Shown here: positions 53,501 to 62,800 of the stretch, piece after piece
Numbering within the stretch: position 1 is the stretch's first letter
How the letters are laid out: each line of letters begins with the position of its first letter
NCBI RefSeq assembly: GCF_014524565.1
Contig: NZ_CP060139.1
Coordinates: 3,913,501-3,977,500, forward strand
From: Croceimicrobium hydrocarbonivorans
GTDB taxonomy: Bacteria; Bacteroidota; Bacteroidia; Flavobacteriales; Schleiferiaceae
Direction: 5' to 3'
Length of the DNA: 64,000 nucleotides
The notes under the pieces: model-generated
What the model was told of the DNA's origin: nothing
Databases searched by the model: none
The model's input: the letters and a program-made list of their open reading frames with translations, nothing else
Translations under genes and position numbers: made by a program

Positions 53501-54893
53501 TTCTACCTCGGCAGGTGCAGAAGTCCAGCAACCCTTAGCGACCGTGGTAATTGGCGGAATGATTACAGCCACTTTACTTACCTTATTTGTGCTTCCTATA
53601 TTATACAGGTGGGTAGAAAACAGAAGCTCCAAAGTAATGATACCCAAAGCCATGACTATTCTGATACTGATTGGTGGATTCACTCTTTTTTCGTCCGGTG
53701 AACTGAAAGCTCAAGAGACTAAAGATAAAACAGTCACCACATTAGAGGAAGCCCTCAGGATCGGTTTATCGAATAACGGCAATGTGCAGGTAGCGAAAAC
53801 CAATATCGAGTTGCAGGAACAAGGGAAAAAAGCTGCTTTTGATCCGGGCAAGACCAATATAGGTGCACAATATGGGCAGTACAACAGTTTTGAAAATGAT
53901 TTTGCACTTAACCTGACCCAGCAATTTGATTTTCCAACGGTCTATACCAACCAGCACAAACTGGCAAAAGAAAAGACGGAAGGAAGCCAGATGCAACTGG
54001 CGGTAACTGAGAACAGCCTGAAACGAGACATCCGCCAAAGTTGGTATCAACTTGCCTATTTAAGGGAAAAGGAAAAGTTGTTGTTGTATCAGGATACTAT
54101 TTATGGTCGGTTTCTACATGCAGCCACCATCCGTTATGAAACGGAAGCTACCAGCTACCTGGAAAAAGCAGCAGCAGAAACCAAGGTGATGGAAATCCAA
54201 AATACACTTAAACTAATAGCATCGGACATTGCCATTCAGGAGAAGCAGCTTCGTATCCTCCTGAACGATACAACCGGAATCCACTTTATGCCAGGGGTCT
54301 TAGCCGAAAGGACTATGGCGGGTATTCAGGATTCAACACAAGTAGCCAATAATCCTCTACTTGCCTATGCCAAACAGCAGATTGATATTGCTGGTGCTGA
54401 AAAAGCAGTCCAGTCGTCCAAAATGCTGCCCGGGTTATCAGTCGGATATTTCAATCAATCACTAATAGGACAATTAACTACAACTGGTGATATTGCAGGC
54501 CCTTCTAATCGATTTTCCGGAGTGCAAGTTGGCATTTCAATACCGATATTTTACGGTTCTTATAAGGCCAATATAAAATCAGCCCAGCTCAAAGAGCAGA
54601 TGGCCGAAACCAATGCTAATTACTACACTTCCGTCCTTCAGGGGCAGTACGAACAGCAGCTACAGGAAGTGTTCAAATACGGGGGGAGCTTGAGCTACTA
54701 TAAGGACAAAGCAATTCCACAAGCAAATCTCATCATTGGCAATGCTCAAAAGAGTTTCGAGAATGGAGCCATAGATTATGTGGAATATTTTCAAAATCTA
54801 AATCAGGGGCTGGAACTGAAATTCAATTATCTCAATACATTAAACGGGTACAACCAGGCCATTATCAATCTGGAATACCTGATTGGTCAATAA
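50526..54893 (+). CDS. czcA: CzcA-type heavy-metal RND pump fused to TolC-like outer-membrane channel
   Basis: 1455 residues. Residues 1 to about 1035 are a full RND pump of the HME family; transmembrane helix 4 has DFGIIIDGAVIIVES near residue 400, the D-D-E triad typical of CzcA (divalent Zn, Co, Cd), not of CusA. After the last pump helix, at about 1043, a second secretion-like stretch, AMTILILIGGFTLFSSG ... KAQE, leads into about 390 residues of TolC/OEP sequence (TLEEALRIGLSNNGNVQVAKTNIE). The fusion of pump and channel is a known Bacteroidota form. It works with the adaptor encoded next. Confidence 0.93.
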   Translation: MINQIISFSIKNKLIIGMLTIALIIGGLWSASQVPLDAVPDITNNQVQVITQAPNLGTEDIEQFVTYPVEVAVANLPGVTEIRSVSRFGLSVVTIVFEDDIGTYLPRQLVAEKLAEIKESIPKEFGEPSMGPISTGLGEIYQYTLKVDSTHKGQFTPTDLRTMQDWIVRRQMAMVPGVVEINAIGGSLKQYEVAINPDELKAIGITILDIFNALEANNQNTGGAYIEKNHQANFIRGEGLARNLKDIENIVVKNVNNLPIRIKDVAKVQYGNAVRYGALTQDGEEVVGGLVLLLKGANSNDVIIRVKERMMEIQKSLPEGIVIEPLLDRSKLIAKTTDTVSTNLMEGALIVIFVLVFLLGNWRGGLIVASTIPLSLLFAFVLMNVFGVWANLMSLGAIDFGIIIDGAVIIVESTVFLLHERVLKKQNITAQVRDEVSYSASSKMMNAAFFGQLIILIVFIPILALQGVEGKMFKPMALTFMFAMIGVMILCLTYVPMMSAWFIRTSNSNKASWGDRFVLWLENIYDPTLGRALKKAKWVIVSAVVLLGLAVFTFSRMGGEFVPQLDEGDIAFHAILKPGSSLSETIETTTKIEGIVKTKFPEVLKIVSRIGSAEIPTDPMPFDYADVFVIMAPKEEWVSAESKDDLIYKMKEELEKIPGVNFEFTQPIEMRFNELLEGIKEDIAIKLYGEDINILAAKAEEISKIIAGTQGIGDMRVEATTGLPQMTVQYNRNKLAQYGVNIQDLNRLIQSAFVGGKAGVIFEGEKRFDLVVRLDEQHRKSIDDIKNLYISLPSGSQIPLKEVANISYQPGPMQISRDNTNRRTYVGINVRGRDIKSLVEEIQQKLDAKLDLPPGYYIRYGGAFENLERASKRLQVVVPIALGLIFLLIFFALKSFKQSMMIYMAIPLAAIGGVFSLWLRDMPFSISAGVGFIVLFGVAVLNGLVLISGWNELKDEGVSDLNERIRLGARRRIRPILLTALTDVFGFLPMAVSTSAGAEVQQPLATVVIGGMITATLLTLFVLPILYRWVENRSSKVMIPKAMTILILIGGFTLFSSGELKAQETKDKTVTTLEEALRIGLSNNGNVQVAKTNIELQEQGKKAAFDPGKTNIGAQYGQYNSFENDFALNLTQQFDFPTVYTNQHKLAKEKTEGSQMQLAVTENSLKRDIRQSWYQLAYLREKEKLLLYQDTIYGRFLHAATIRYETEATSYLEKAAAETKVMEIQNTLKLIASDIAIQEKQLRILLNDTTGIHFMPGVLAERTMAGIQDSTQVANNPLLAYAKQQIDIAGAEKAVQSSKMLPGLSVGYFNQSLIGQLTTTGDIAGPSNRFSGVQVGISIPIFYGSYKANIKSAQLKEQMAETNANYYTSVLQGQYEQQLQEVFKYGGSLSYYKDKAIPQANLIIGNAQKSFENGAIDYVEYFQNLNQGLELKFNYLNTLNGYNQAIINLEYLIGQ

Positions 54894-54911
54894 TATAAAA
54901 AACTGAATAAT

Positions 54912-56126
54912 ATGAACTCTTACATAAAAAATTACACTACTCCATTGTTAAAGACTTGGAGTATTGGCAGCTTGTTCGTTGCAGCAAGTTTATTCATTGT
55001 ATCGTGTGGAAACTCGGTGAATAAAGAAGAAGGGGAAGAACTAGAAGAAGAACATGTTGAAGAAGTACTCTTTTCTACCCAGCAATTTCAATCGCTAAGA
55101 ATGAAGGTAGATACTTTACCACTTCGCAACATCTCCTCCTATGTGGATGCAAACGGACAATTGGAAGTACCCCCACAAAATGAAGCAGCGGTTACAGCCG
55201 TCATAGGTGCGAACATTATCAGCATTAAAGTAATTGAAGGCGATAAAATAAAAAAAGGACAGGTACTGGCATACCTCAACCATCCTGACCTGATTAAACT
55301 ACAAACCGATTACATCAATAGCTGGAACCAACTTCAATACATTGATAAAGAATACCAGCGTCAAAAGACGCTCTATGATGAAAAAGTAGGGTCAGGAAAA
55401 GAATTTCAGAAAACACAGGCGGATTACCAGTCAATGAAAGGAACGGTAGTAGGTTATGAAGCACAGTTAAGACTATTGGGATTGAGCCTTATGAAAATAC
55501 AGCAAGGTGAAATCTACGATCAAGTACCAGTATCCACTCCTATTTCAGGATACGTACGACATGTAAATGTAAAAACAGGCCAATATGTACAGCCACAAAC
55601 CGAGATGTTTGAAATCGTCAATATAGATCACATCCATACCGATTTAACGGTGTTTGAAAAAGACATACACAAGGTAAAAGAAGGCCAGAAAGTTAAGTTT
55701 TCTATTGAATCCTTGCCAGGAAAAGAACTGGAAGCAACCATTTATTCAGTAGGTAAAGCATTCGAGCAAGACCCTAAGGCCATTCACCTTCATGCAGAAA
55801 TTCATAATAAGGAAGGATTGCTTATTCCCGGTATGTATGTGCGGGGACGTATCATAATTGATGACGTTCGTTGTTATGCTCTGCCTGAAGCTGCTGTAAT
55901 TAGAGATGGTGATAAATATTTCATTTTCACGGCTGAGAAGAAAGATGAAGATGGTGAAGTTGAGTGGGAATTTGTACCGGAGGAAATTATTGTTGGAGCA
56001 ATGGATAACGGTTGGATAGAAGTTAAACTTCTCCAACCATTAGAAGAAGGTACAACTGTCGCTTGGAACAATGCATATTACTTATTAGCAGAAATGAAAA
56101 AGGGTGAGCTGGGAGATGATGATTAA
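54912..56126 (+). CDS. czcB: RND efflux periplasmic adaptor (CzcB/CusB family)
   Basis: 404 residues. Lipoprotein signal with lipobox FIVSC near residue 32, then an acidic stretch (KEEGEELEEEHVEE) that may catch metal. The adaptor body shows the biotinyl-lipoyl halves GANIISIKVIEGDKIKKGQVLAYLNHPDL and VSTPISGYVRHVNVKTGQYVQPQTEM around a helical hairpin, then the beta-barrel (DLTVFEKDIHKVKEGQKVKFSIES). It begins 18 bases after czcA and joins pump and channel. Confidence 0.92.
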   Translation: MNSYIKNYTTPLLKTWSIGSLFVAASLFIVSCGNSVNKEEGEELEEEHVEEVLFSTQQFQSLRMKVDTLPLRNISSYVDANGQLEVPPQNEAAVTAVIGANIISIKVIEGDKIKKGQVLAYLNHPDLIKLQTDYINSWNQLQYIDKEYQRQKTLYDEKVGSGKEFQKTQADYQSMKGTVVGYEAQLRLLGLSLMKIQQGEIYDQVPVSTPISGYVRHVNVKTGQYVQPQTEMFEIVNIDHIHTDLTVFEKDIHKVKEGQKVKFSIESLPGKELEATIYSVGKAFEQDPKAIHLHAEIHNKEGLLIPGMYVRGRIIIDDVRCYALPEAAVIRDGDKYFIFTAEKKDEDGEVEWEFVPEEIIVGAMDNGWIEVKLLQPLEEGTTVAWNNAYYLLAEMKKGELGDDD

Positions 56127-56136
56127 AGATAGAAGT

Positions 56137-56928
56137 ATGAAAAAAACAATATTCAAAATATCGAGAATGGACTGCTCCTCTGAGGAACAGTTAATTCGTA
56201 TGAAATTGGAGTCGTTTTCCAATATAAAACACCTTGAATTTGACATACCTTCCCGTCAACTTGGAATTTACCACATTGGTGACATAGATCAAATTCATCA
56301 GGCTATCAGCGAGTTGAACCTAAACGATAAATTGGAAAACACAGAAGACGCTGATTTGCCTTCAGTTGTTGACGAATCGCATCAAAGGAAAATACTATGG
56401 TGGGTATTGGGCATCAATTTCGGCTTCTTTGTAGTAGAAATGACTACCGGATGGATATCCCGCTCTATGGGTCTGGTGGCTGACTCGCTGGATATGCTGG
56501 CAGATTCCATCGTCTACGGCCTGAGCTTATTTGCTGTCGGTGCAGCTATTTCTCGTAAGAAGAAAGTAGCCAAAATCAGTGGCTATTTTCAGATGGGATT
56601 GGCTCTGTTAGGTTTTTCAGAAGTTTTGCGCAGGTTTTTCAGCGAAAGCGAAACACCGCTGTTTCAATGGATGATCATCATTTCGGTACTTGCCTTAATT
56701 GGTAACTTGGTCTCGCTTTGGCTGATCAACAAAGCTAAAAGTGATGAAGCTCACATGCAGGCCAGTGCGATATTTACATCTAATGATATTATAGTGAATG
56801 GAGGGGTAATACTAGCTGGGATTCTGGTTTATTTTCTAAAAAGTAAATGGCCGGATCTGGTTGTTGGTGGTGTTGTTTTCTCCTTTGTTATGCGTGGTGC
56901 TTTTCGAATACTGAAATTGGCAAAATGA
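56137..56928 (+). CDS. Cation diffusion facilitator-type transporter with metal-domain-like N-terminus
   Basis: 263 residues from ATG 56137 (MKKTIFKISRMDCSSEEQLIRMKL); earlier in-frame ATGs overlap the preceding gene. The N-terminal 75 residues resemble an HMA domain but have DCSSEE in place of CxxC. The transport half has about five spans and the CDF metal site in LVADSLDMLADSIVYGLSL (D-x3-D). It exports divalent cations, probably zinc. It is followed by a second CDF with an ATGA overlap. Confidence 0.83.
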   Translation: MKKTIFKISRMDCSSEEQLIRMKLESFSNIKHLEFDIPSRQLGIYHIGDIDQIHQAISELNLNDKLENTEDADLPSVVDESHQRKILWWVLGINFGFFVVEMTTGWISRSMGLVADSLDMLADSIVYGLSLFAVGAAISRKKKVAKISGYFQMGLALLGFSEVLRRFFSESETPLFQWMIIISVLALIGNLVSLWLINKAKSDEAHMQASAIFTSNDIIVNGGVILAGILVYFLKSKWPDLVVGGVVFSFVMRGAFRILKLAK

Positions 56929-57818
56929 TTATGGGACATAATCACAATCATTCACATAATCATTCAGAGGGCAATGTAAAAGTAGCCTTCTTTCTCAACC
57001 TTGCCTTTACAATCATTGAGATCATTGGTGGTCTCTATACCAATAGTTTGGCTATCCTGTCGGATGCACTGCATGATTTAGGAGATAGCCTCAGTTTAGG
57101 ACTTTCGTGGTACTTTCAGAAGCTATCCAAGAAAGGTAGAACCAAGACATTCTCTTACGGGTACAAACGATTCTCATTGCTTGGTGCGATAATCAATTCG
57201 ATTGTGTTAGTGGCAGGGTCAATATTCATCCTGACAAAAGCGATTCCTGAACTCTTTAATCCTGGGGAAACAAATGTTGAAGGCATGCTCTATCTATCGA
57301 TTTTGGGAATAGTAGTAAATGGTGCAGCTGTTTTCAAACTCCGAAAAGGAGAATCTCTGAATGAAAAAGTAGTTTCACTACATCTTTTAGAAGATGTCTT
57401 GGGATGGGTGGCCGTTCTTATAGGTAGTGTCATTATGATGTATACAGATGCACCATTTATAGATCCGTTACTCTCAGTACTAATCTCGCTTTTTGTTTTG
57501 TACAATGTTTACAAAAACCTCAAAAAGAGCCTTTTAGTAATTCTTCAGGGCATTCCCGAGGAAATTTCCATTGACGACATTCGGCAAAAGCTCAAGAACA
57601 TATCAAAAGTTACTGACATCCATGACTGCCACGCATGGTCGATGGACGGCCAGTACAACATTCTTACACTTCACCTTCGACTAGATAAAGACTACAAACT
57701 TTCAGAACAAGCTAAGCTCAAAGAGCAAGTAAGAACACAATTAAAAGATGAATCGATTAATCACATTACCATAGAGTTTGAAGCACAGGGTGAAAACTGT
57801 GAGTTGGAGGATTGTTGA
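56925..57818 (+). CDS. CzcD/ZitB-type cation diffusion facilitator
   Basis: 297 residues from ATG 56925, which overlaps the previous stop; ATG 56931 is an alternative. The N-terminus is histidine-rich (MGHNHNHSHNHSEG). Six spans with the metal sites AILSDALHDLGDSLSLGLSW (HxxxD form) and LEDVLGWVAVLIGSVIM. The cytoplasmic C-terminal domain (DCHAWSMDGQYNILTLHLRL) is typical for CzcD. It exports zinc and similar metals with proton exchange. The end, EGENCELEDC-like as CELEDC, has two more cysteines. Confidence 0.9.
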   Translation: MIMGHNHNHSHNHSEGNVKVAFFLNLAFTIIEIIGGLYTNSLAILSDALHDLGDSLSLGLSWYFQKLSKKGRTKTFSYGYKRFSLLGAIINSIVLVAGSIFILTKAIPELFNPGETNVEGMLYLSILGIVVNGAAVFKLRKGESLNEKVVSLHLLEDVLGWVAVLIGSVIMMYTDAPFIDPLLSVLISLFVLYNVYKNLKKSLLVILQGIPEEISIDDIRQKLKNISKVTDIHDCHAWSMDGQYNILTLHLRLDKDYKLSEQAKLKEQVRTQLKDESINHITIEFEAQGENCELEDC

Positions 57819-57863
57819 TCAAATCATTTGATAAGTGATGAAAAAATATCAGATTAAAACAAA

Positions 57864-58433
57864 ATGAAGCTAAACACCCTCTACATAAAAAACATGGTTT
57901 GTCCTCGCTGTATTGACACAGTGAAGGACATTTTGGATAACCTGAATATAGAAACCTCCTCCATTGAACTCGGAGAAGTTCATACACCAAACAACATCAC
58001 GAGTGATCAGAAATCACAGCTGGAGGAACTACTGGCAGCACGAGGCTTTGAGTTGCTTCAAGATCAAAAGTCGAAACTGATCGGACAGATCAAAGCGATC
58101 ATTGTAGATCAAATTCATCACAACAAAGAAGCCTTAAATATCAATTTCTCTACCCTAATAGCTGATAAACTGCACCAGGAGTATTCTTCTCTCAGCAGGC
58201 TTTTCTCTTCTGTCGAAGGAGTCACTATTGAGCGGTTTATCCTTAAACAAAAAGTAGAGCGAGTGAAAGAGCTCATCTTTTACAATGAGCTAACGCTCTC
58301 AGAGATTGCTCATCAAATGGACTACAGCAGTGTAGCCCATCTATCCGCCCAATTCAAAAAAGAGACGGGCATGACCCCCACAGCTTTTAAGAAAATGAGA
58401 AATCCGGGACGGCAATCACTGGATCAGCTGTGA
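57864..58433 (+). CDS. HMA-like metal-binding domain fused to AraC-type DNA-binding domain
   Basis: 189 residues. The first 70 residues resemble a heavy-metal-associated domain: MKLNTLYIKNMVCPRCIDTV, with C13 and C16 as CxxC. The last 90 residues form an AraC family double helix-turn-helix: LFSSVEGVTIERFILKQKVERVKEL, LTLSEIAHQMDYSSVAHLSAQFKKETGMTPTAFKK. It should therefore sense a soft metal ion directly and switch transcription. Paired direct repeats with 21-base spacing stand before the next two transcription units and are its probable targets. 45 bases separate it from the CDF gene. Confidence 0.85.
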   Translation: MKLNTLYIKNMVCPRCIDTVKDILDNLNIETSSIELGEVHTPNNITSDQKSQLEELLAARGFELLQDQKSKLIGQIKAIIVDQIHHNKEALNINFSTLIADKLHQEYSSLSRLFSSVEGVTIERFILKQKVERVKELIFYNELTLSEIAHQMDYSSVAHLSAQFKKETGMTPTAFKKMRNPGRQSLDQL

Positions 58434-58434
58434 T

Positions 58435-58469
58435 CAAAATCTCATAAGCCTTTTTCAAAATTGTGTAAC
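58435..58469 (+). promoter_or_regulatory. Direct-repeat pair, candidate AraC-type operator (first copy)
   Basis: CAAAATCTCATAAG (58435-58448) and CAAAATTGTGTAAC (58456-58469) start exactly 21 bases apart. CATCTTTG at 58491-58498, one base from TAnnTTTG, follows 21 bases later, so the second repeat covers the -33 region as for a class II activator. The gene at 58526 would be the target. Confidence 0.55.
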
Positions 58470-58525
58470 AGCCACAAGCAGCTTACCGATCATCTTTGTA
58501 TCGTGACAATTAATACGATAACAAG

Positions 58526-59272
58526 ATGACCAAAGAATATACAATTACCGGAATGACTTGCACTGGCTGTTTGGCCAAAGTGAAGAGAACGATCAATGGA
58601 ATCGAAGAGATACAAGAAGCCGCTATTCAACTGGAATACCCACAGGCAAAGATTATCTCCGATGAATCTTTAGACCTTGGAGAAATTAATCTGGCATTAA
58701 AAAAGGTAGGGAACTATGCCATTTCTGAAGAATATCAAGAGACCGTACAAGCTCCGCTCCCTAAGATCAAAAAACAAGAACCACTCGCTGAGAAGTCCAT
58801 TACCACCTACAAACCACTGATCCTTATTGTAGGGTTCATTGCTGTGGTAACAGCTTTGAGCCAATACCCATTCAATGAATTTTCGGGGATGTTGTGGATG
58901 CGCCACTTTATGGCAGGGTTCTTCATTGTCTTTGCTTTTTTCAAGCTGCTAAACTTGACAGGCTTTGCGAACTCTTATCGAATGTACGATATAGTAGCCG
59001 CTAAATGGAAAGCCTGGGGATACGCTTACCCATTTGTTGAACTAGCCCTGGGATTGCTCTATTTATTGAATATTGCACCGTTTTTCACAAACATGGTGAC
59101 AGTTATCGTCTTGGGCATAAGCAGCATCGGAGTGATTAAAAGCAACCTGAACAAGAAGAAGATCAAATGTGCCTGCCTGGGAGATGTATTCAATTTACCC
59201 ATGAGTACAGTCACCATTGTAGAGGATCTATCCATGGTAGCTATGGCTGCAGCTATGCTTGTTTTCACTTAG
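58526..59272 (+). CDS. HMA domain plus MauE/DoxX-like membrane protein
   Basis: 248 residues. The N-terminal metal domain has GMTCTGCLAKVKRTI with C12 and C15. After a linker, four hydrophobic segments form a MauE-like membrane part (PLILIVGFIAVVTALSQYPF, FMAGFFIVFAFFKLLNLTGF, ALGLLYLLNIAPFF, VTVIVLGISSIGV) and a cytosolic or periplasmic CACLGDVFNLP loop. Such proteins are encoded beside CusA-type pumps in Bacteroidota and are thought to handle copper or silver or thiol transfer; function unproven. Confidence 0.8.
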   Translation: MTKEYTITGMTCTGCLAKVKRTINGIEEIQEAAIQLEYPQAKIISDESLDLGEINLALKKVGNYAISEEYQETVQAPLPKIKKQEPLAEKSITTYKPLILIVGFIAVVTALSQYPFNEFSGMLWMRHFMAGFFIVFAFFKLLNLTGFANSYRMYDIVAAKWKAWGYAYPFVELALGLLYLLNIAPFFTNMVTVIVLGISSIGVIKSNLNKKKIKCACLGDVFNLPMSTVTIVEDLSMVAMAAAMLVFT

Positions 59273-59279
59273 GTCGTTA

Positions 59280-59315
59280 CAAAATTCTGTAATCATTTCT
59301 CAAAATTCTATAAAC
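59280..59315 (+). promoter_or_regulatory. Direct-repeat pair, candidate AraC-type operator (second copy)
   Basis: CAAAATTCTGTAATC (59280-59294) and CAAAATTCTATAAAC (59301-59315) start 21 bases apart, the same motif and spacing as at 58435. A weak -7-like TATATTGC begins 20-22 bases after the second repeat (59336). The gene at 59351 would be the target. Confidence 0.55.
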
Positions 59316-59350
59316 CCTTCTCTGTAAGAAATCCGTATATTGCATTATAA

Positions 59351-59770
59351 GTGAAAAGAATAATCTCCATATCGCTTGCTTTGCTCATGTTGGTTTCCAG
59401 CGTGGGTTTCTCTATGAACACACATTTTTGTGGTGGCGTAGCGGTTGAGACTTCTTTTTCAATCGGACTTCATAATCCTGATTGCGGAATGTCCGATATG
59501 GATGGAGACTGCAAAAAAGAACCATCCTCAGAAGAACAGGTAAAACCTAAACCCTGTTGTGAAAATCAACATGAGGTACTTCAATTAGATGAGAATGCAA
59601 ATCTTCAAGCCTTCTCTGTTGATGTGAATCCTGTTTTCTTTGTTGCTTTCATTCACACTTATGTTCAGCCGATTCTATTTGCTGATCAAGCTTTTGTTCA
59701 TAACACTTATTACTCTCCTCCCATACCTGATAAGGATATTCAAGTCCTTTTTCAGACCTTTTTAATTTAA
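59351..59770 (+). CDS. HYC_CC_PP family exported protein
   Basis: 139 residues from a GTG start. Signal peptide (KRIISISLALLMLVSSVGFS). The family features are present in order: HFCGG, the CC pair in KPCCENQHEV and the proline pair in YYSPPIPD. HYC_CC_PP proteins occur only in Bacteroidota next to copper-type efflux genes; cysteines and histidines suggest metal binding in the periplasm. 104 bases lie between it and the CusA-type pump gene. Confidence 0.82.
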   Translation: MKRIISISLALLMLVSSVGFSMNTHFCGGVAVETSFSIGLHNPDCGMSDMDGDCKKEPSSEEQVKPKPCCENQHEVLQLDENANLQAFSVDVNPVFFVAFIHTYVQPILFADQAFVHNTYYSPPIPDKDIQVLFQTFLI

Positions 59771-59833
59771 TCCGCATAGTACAATTTGATGTTCCTGGTC
59801 TTGTGACTATGGAGCATAGTGGCATTTCCTGCC

Positions 59834-59858
59834 ATTGAACAATTCTTTTCTGTTCAAT
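59834..59858 (+). promoter_or_regulatory. Hairpin in the leader of cusA
   Basis: ATTGAACA (59834-59841) and TGTTCAAT (59851-59858) form a perfect 8-base stem with a 9-base loop, 16 bases before the pump ATG. No T-run follows. It could affect ribosome access; purpose unknown. Confidence 0.35.
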
Positions 59859-59874
59859 CAAATTCAATTGTATT

Positions 59875-62800
59875 ATGCTCAATAAAATCATAAAATATTT
59901 CTTAGAGAATAAGTTGGTCACTGTTCTCGTCCTTACAGGTTTTGTAGCCTGGGGAATTGTAACTGCTCCATTTGGATGGCAAGTGGGTGCATTGCCTTCT
60001 GACCCTGTTCCGGTGGATGCCATACCAGACATAGGAGAAAACCAACAAATTGTTTTTACCCAATGGGCTGGCCGTTCGCCACAGGATATTGAGGATCAAA
60101 TCTCTTATCCTTTAACTACTTATTTACTAGGAATCCCAGGAGTAAAATCTATTAGAAGTTCATCCATCTTCGGTTTTTCCAGTATCTATATCATCTTCTC
60201 AGAAGATGTGGAGTTCTATTGGTCACGATCCAGAATACTCGAAAAACTCAACTCACTACCCTCTGGCTTACTCCCTGATGCCGTCCAGCCTGCATTGGGG
60301 CCAGATGCCACCGCCTTAGGGCAGGTGTATTGGTACACCATTGAAGGAAGGGACAAAAACGGAAATCCAACTGGCGGTTGGGATTTGCACGAAATCCGCA
60401 CAGTTCAGGACTTCTATGTGAAGTATGGATTAAATGCAACAGAAGGAGTTTCAGAAGTTGCTTCCATTGGCGGTTTTATTCAGGAATACCAAATTGATGT
60501 AAATCCTGACGCATTGAAAGCCTACAACATCCCCTTGCATAAAGTCATGCAGGCAGTACAAAAATCCAATAAGGATGTTGGTGCAAAGACCATAGAAATC
60601 AATCAGGCTGAATATTTAGTTCGTGGTTTAGGATATGTCAAGAAAGTAGAAGACATAGAAAAGGCAGTAGTTGCAGTACAAGACAATGTGCCTATAAGGA
60701 TAAAAGACATTGGTGTAGTATCTCTTGGCCCCGCTACAAGACGAGGTATTTTGGACAAAGATGGTGCTGAAGTAGTAGGTGGCGTTGTAGTAGCTCGATA
60801 TGGAGCGAATCCCTTGCAGGTCATCAACAATGTAAAAGCCAAAATTATTGAAATAGCACCCGGCCTTCCCAAGAAAACATTGGCTGACGGTAGAGAAAGC
60901 CAGCTTACAATTGTCCCGTTTTATGATCGCTCAGAATTGATCTATGAAACCTTAGGTACACTGGAAGAAGCCTTGTCGCTGGAAATTCTCATTACCATTC
61001 TGGTGGTGATTGTGATGGTATATAACCTAAGAGCTTCATTCCTTATTTCCAGCCTTTTGCCCATTGCCGTGCTCATGGTGTTTATTGCCATGCGATACTT
61101 TGGTGTCGATGCGAATATTGTAGCACTATCAGGAATAGCCATTGCCATCGGAACAATGGTGGACTTAGGTATTATTCTTTCTGAAAATATCATCAAGCAT
61201 ATTGATGAAGCCCCACCAAGCCAAAAACTAATTGATACCATTTACAATGGAGCATCAGAGGTGGCCACTGCGATATTAACGGCTGTCTCTACCACAATTG
61301 TGAGTTTTGTCCCTGTATTTACCATGCAGGCAGCAGAAGGCAAGCTGTTTGGTCCTCTGGCTTTTACAAAGACTTTTGCCCTTTTAGCTGCATTGATCGT
61401 TTCATTGCTGATTTTACCAACGCTGGCACATTGGTTTTTTGGATTCAATATCAAAAACAAGTTTTTAAGAAAGTATGGTCATTACGGCTTAGTACTTATT
61501 GGAATTATAAGCCTCTTTATTGGACAGGTTTGGACGGGAGTGTTACTAATTCAATTTGGAATCATCGGTATTGTAAAAAACATTGAACAGCTCAAAAATG
61601 CTTCACTTCCGACTGTAATAAAGTTCTTACTCAAGTATGCGGAATTAATCATTGTCCTGTTGGGAGTCATTTGGTTGCTGGCAAAATATTGGTTACCACT
61701 AGGTGCATCTAAATCCCTTCTCCTCAACTTTGTTTTTGTTGCCCTATTGGTCGGTGTTATACTCGGTGCGTTTAGGCTATTGGAATTTCAATACAAAAAA
61801 ATCCTCACTTGGTGTTTAAATAACAAAATCAAGTTTTTGATTATCCCGACTATACTCATCCTATTAGGTGCAAATATTTGGCTTGGCTTCAATGCTGTTT
61901 TTGGTTTTGTCTCCAAGGGTTTTGAGAAGGTTGGATGGAATTTGGATCAGACCAAAGGATGGTCAGCCATGTCCCAAACCTTTCCAGGTATAGGAAAGGA
62001 ATTTATGCCTTCTCTGGATGAAGGCAGCTTTCTGTTGATGCCAACCTCAATGCCTCATTCCGGAGTAACATTCAATCGAAAGATAGTAGGCCAGTTGGAT
62101 ATGCTACTAACCAGTATCCCCGAAGTAGAGCTAACGGTTGGTAAACTCGGACGGGTAGAATCAGCCCTTGACCCAGCCCCTATTTCTATGTATGAAAACA
62201 TTATCAATTACAAGCCAGAATATATTCTGAACAAAAAAGGACACAGGCAAAGGTTTAAAGTAGATAAAAACAATCGCTTTATAACAGTTTCTGGTGATTC
62301 ACTAACCAATCAAGAAGGGTTAAGTAAAGGCATTGAAGCCAAGGAACTCATTGCAGATGAAAATGGGGAGTACTATCGCAATTGGCGTGATCACATTCAA
62401 TCACCTGATGATATTTGGAATGAGATAGTAAAAGCCACCAAACTACCAGGTGTCACCTCAGCACCTAAGCTTCAACCGATTGAAACTCGGTTGGTCATGC
62501 TCCAAACGGGGATGCGAGCTCCTATGGGAATCAAGGTATATGGCCCTGACCTGAAAACAATAGAGAACTTTGGATTGCAGTTGGAGAATGTTCTAAAAGA
62601 AGTGCCTTCTGTAAAGGCAGAAGCAGTATTTGCGGATAGAATTGTAGGTAAGCCCTACATACACCTCAACATAAATAGGGATGAAATCTCGCGATACGGA
62701 TTGAACATTGAGGATGTTCAACAGACCATAGAAACCGCAATTGGTGGAATGAAAATAACCTCTACTGTAGAAGGCCGTGAACGATTTCCTGTAAGGGTTC

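Noticed and set aside
53093-53683. 196-codon frame opposite czcA
   Set aside because: Antisense to a conserved part of the RND pump; low-complexity basic product.
58491-58508. Second copy of the mnmE attachment site (CATCTTTGTATCGTGAC)
   Set aside because: Only the TTTGTATCG core agrees; the rest differs and the position is inside the metal cluster's promoter.
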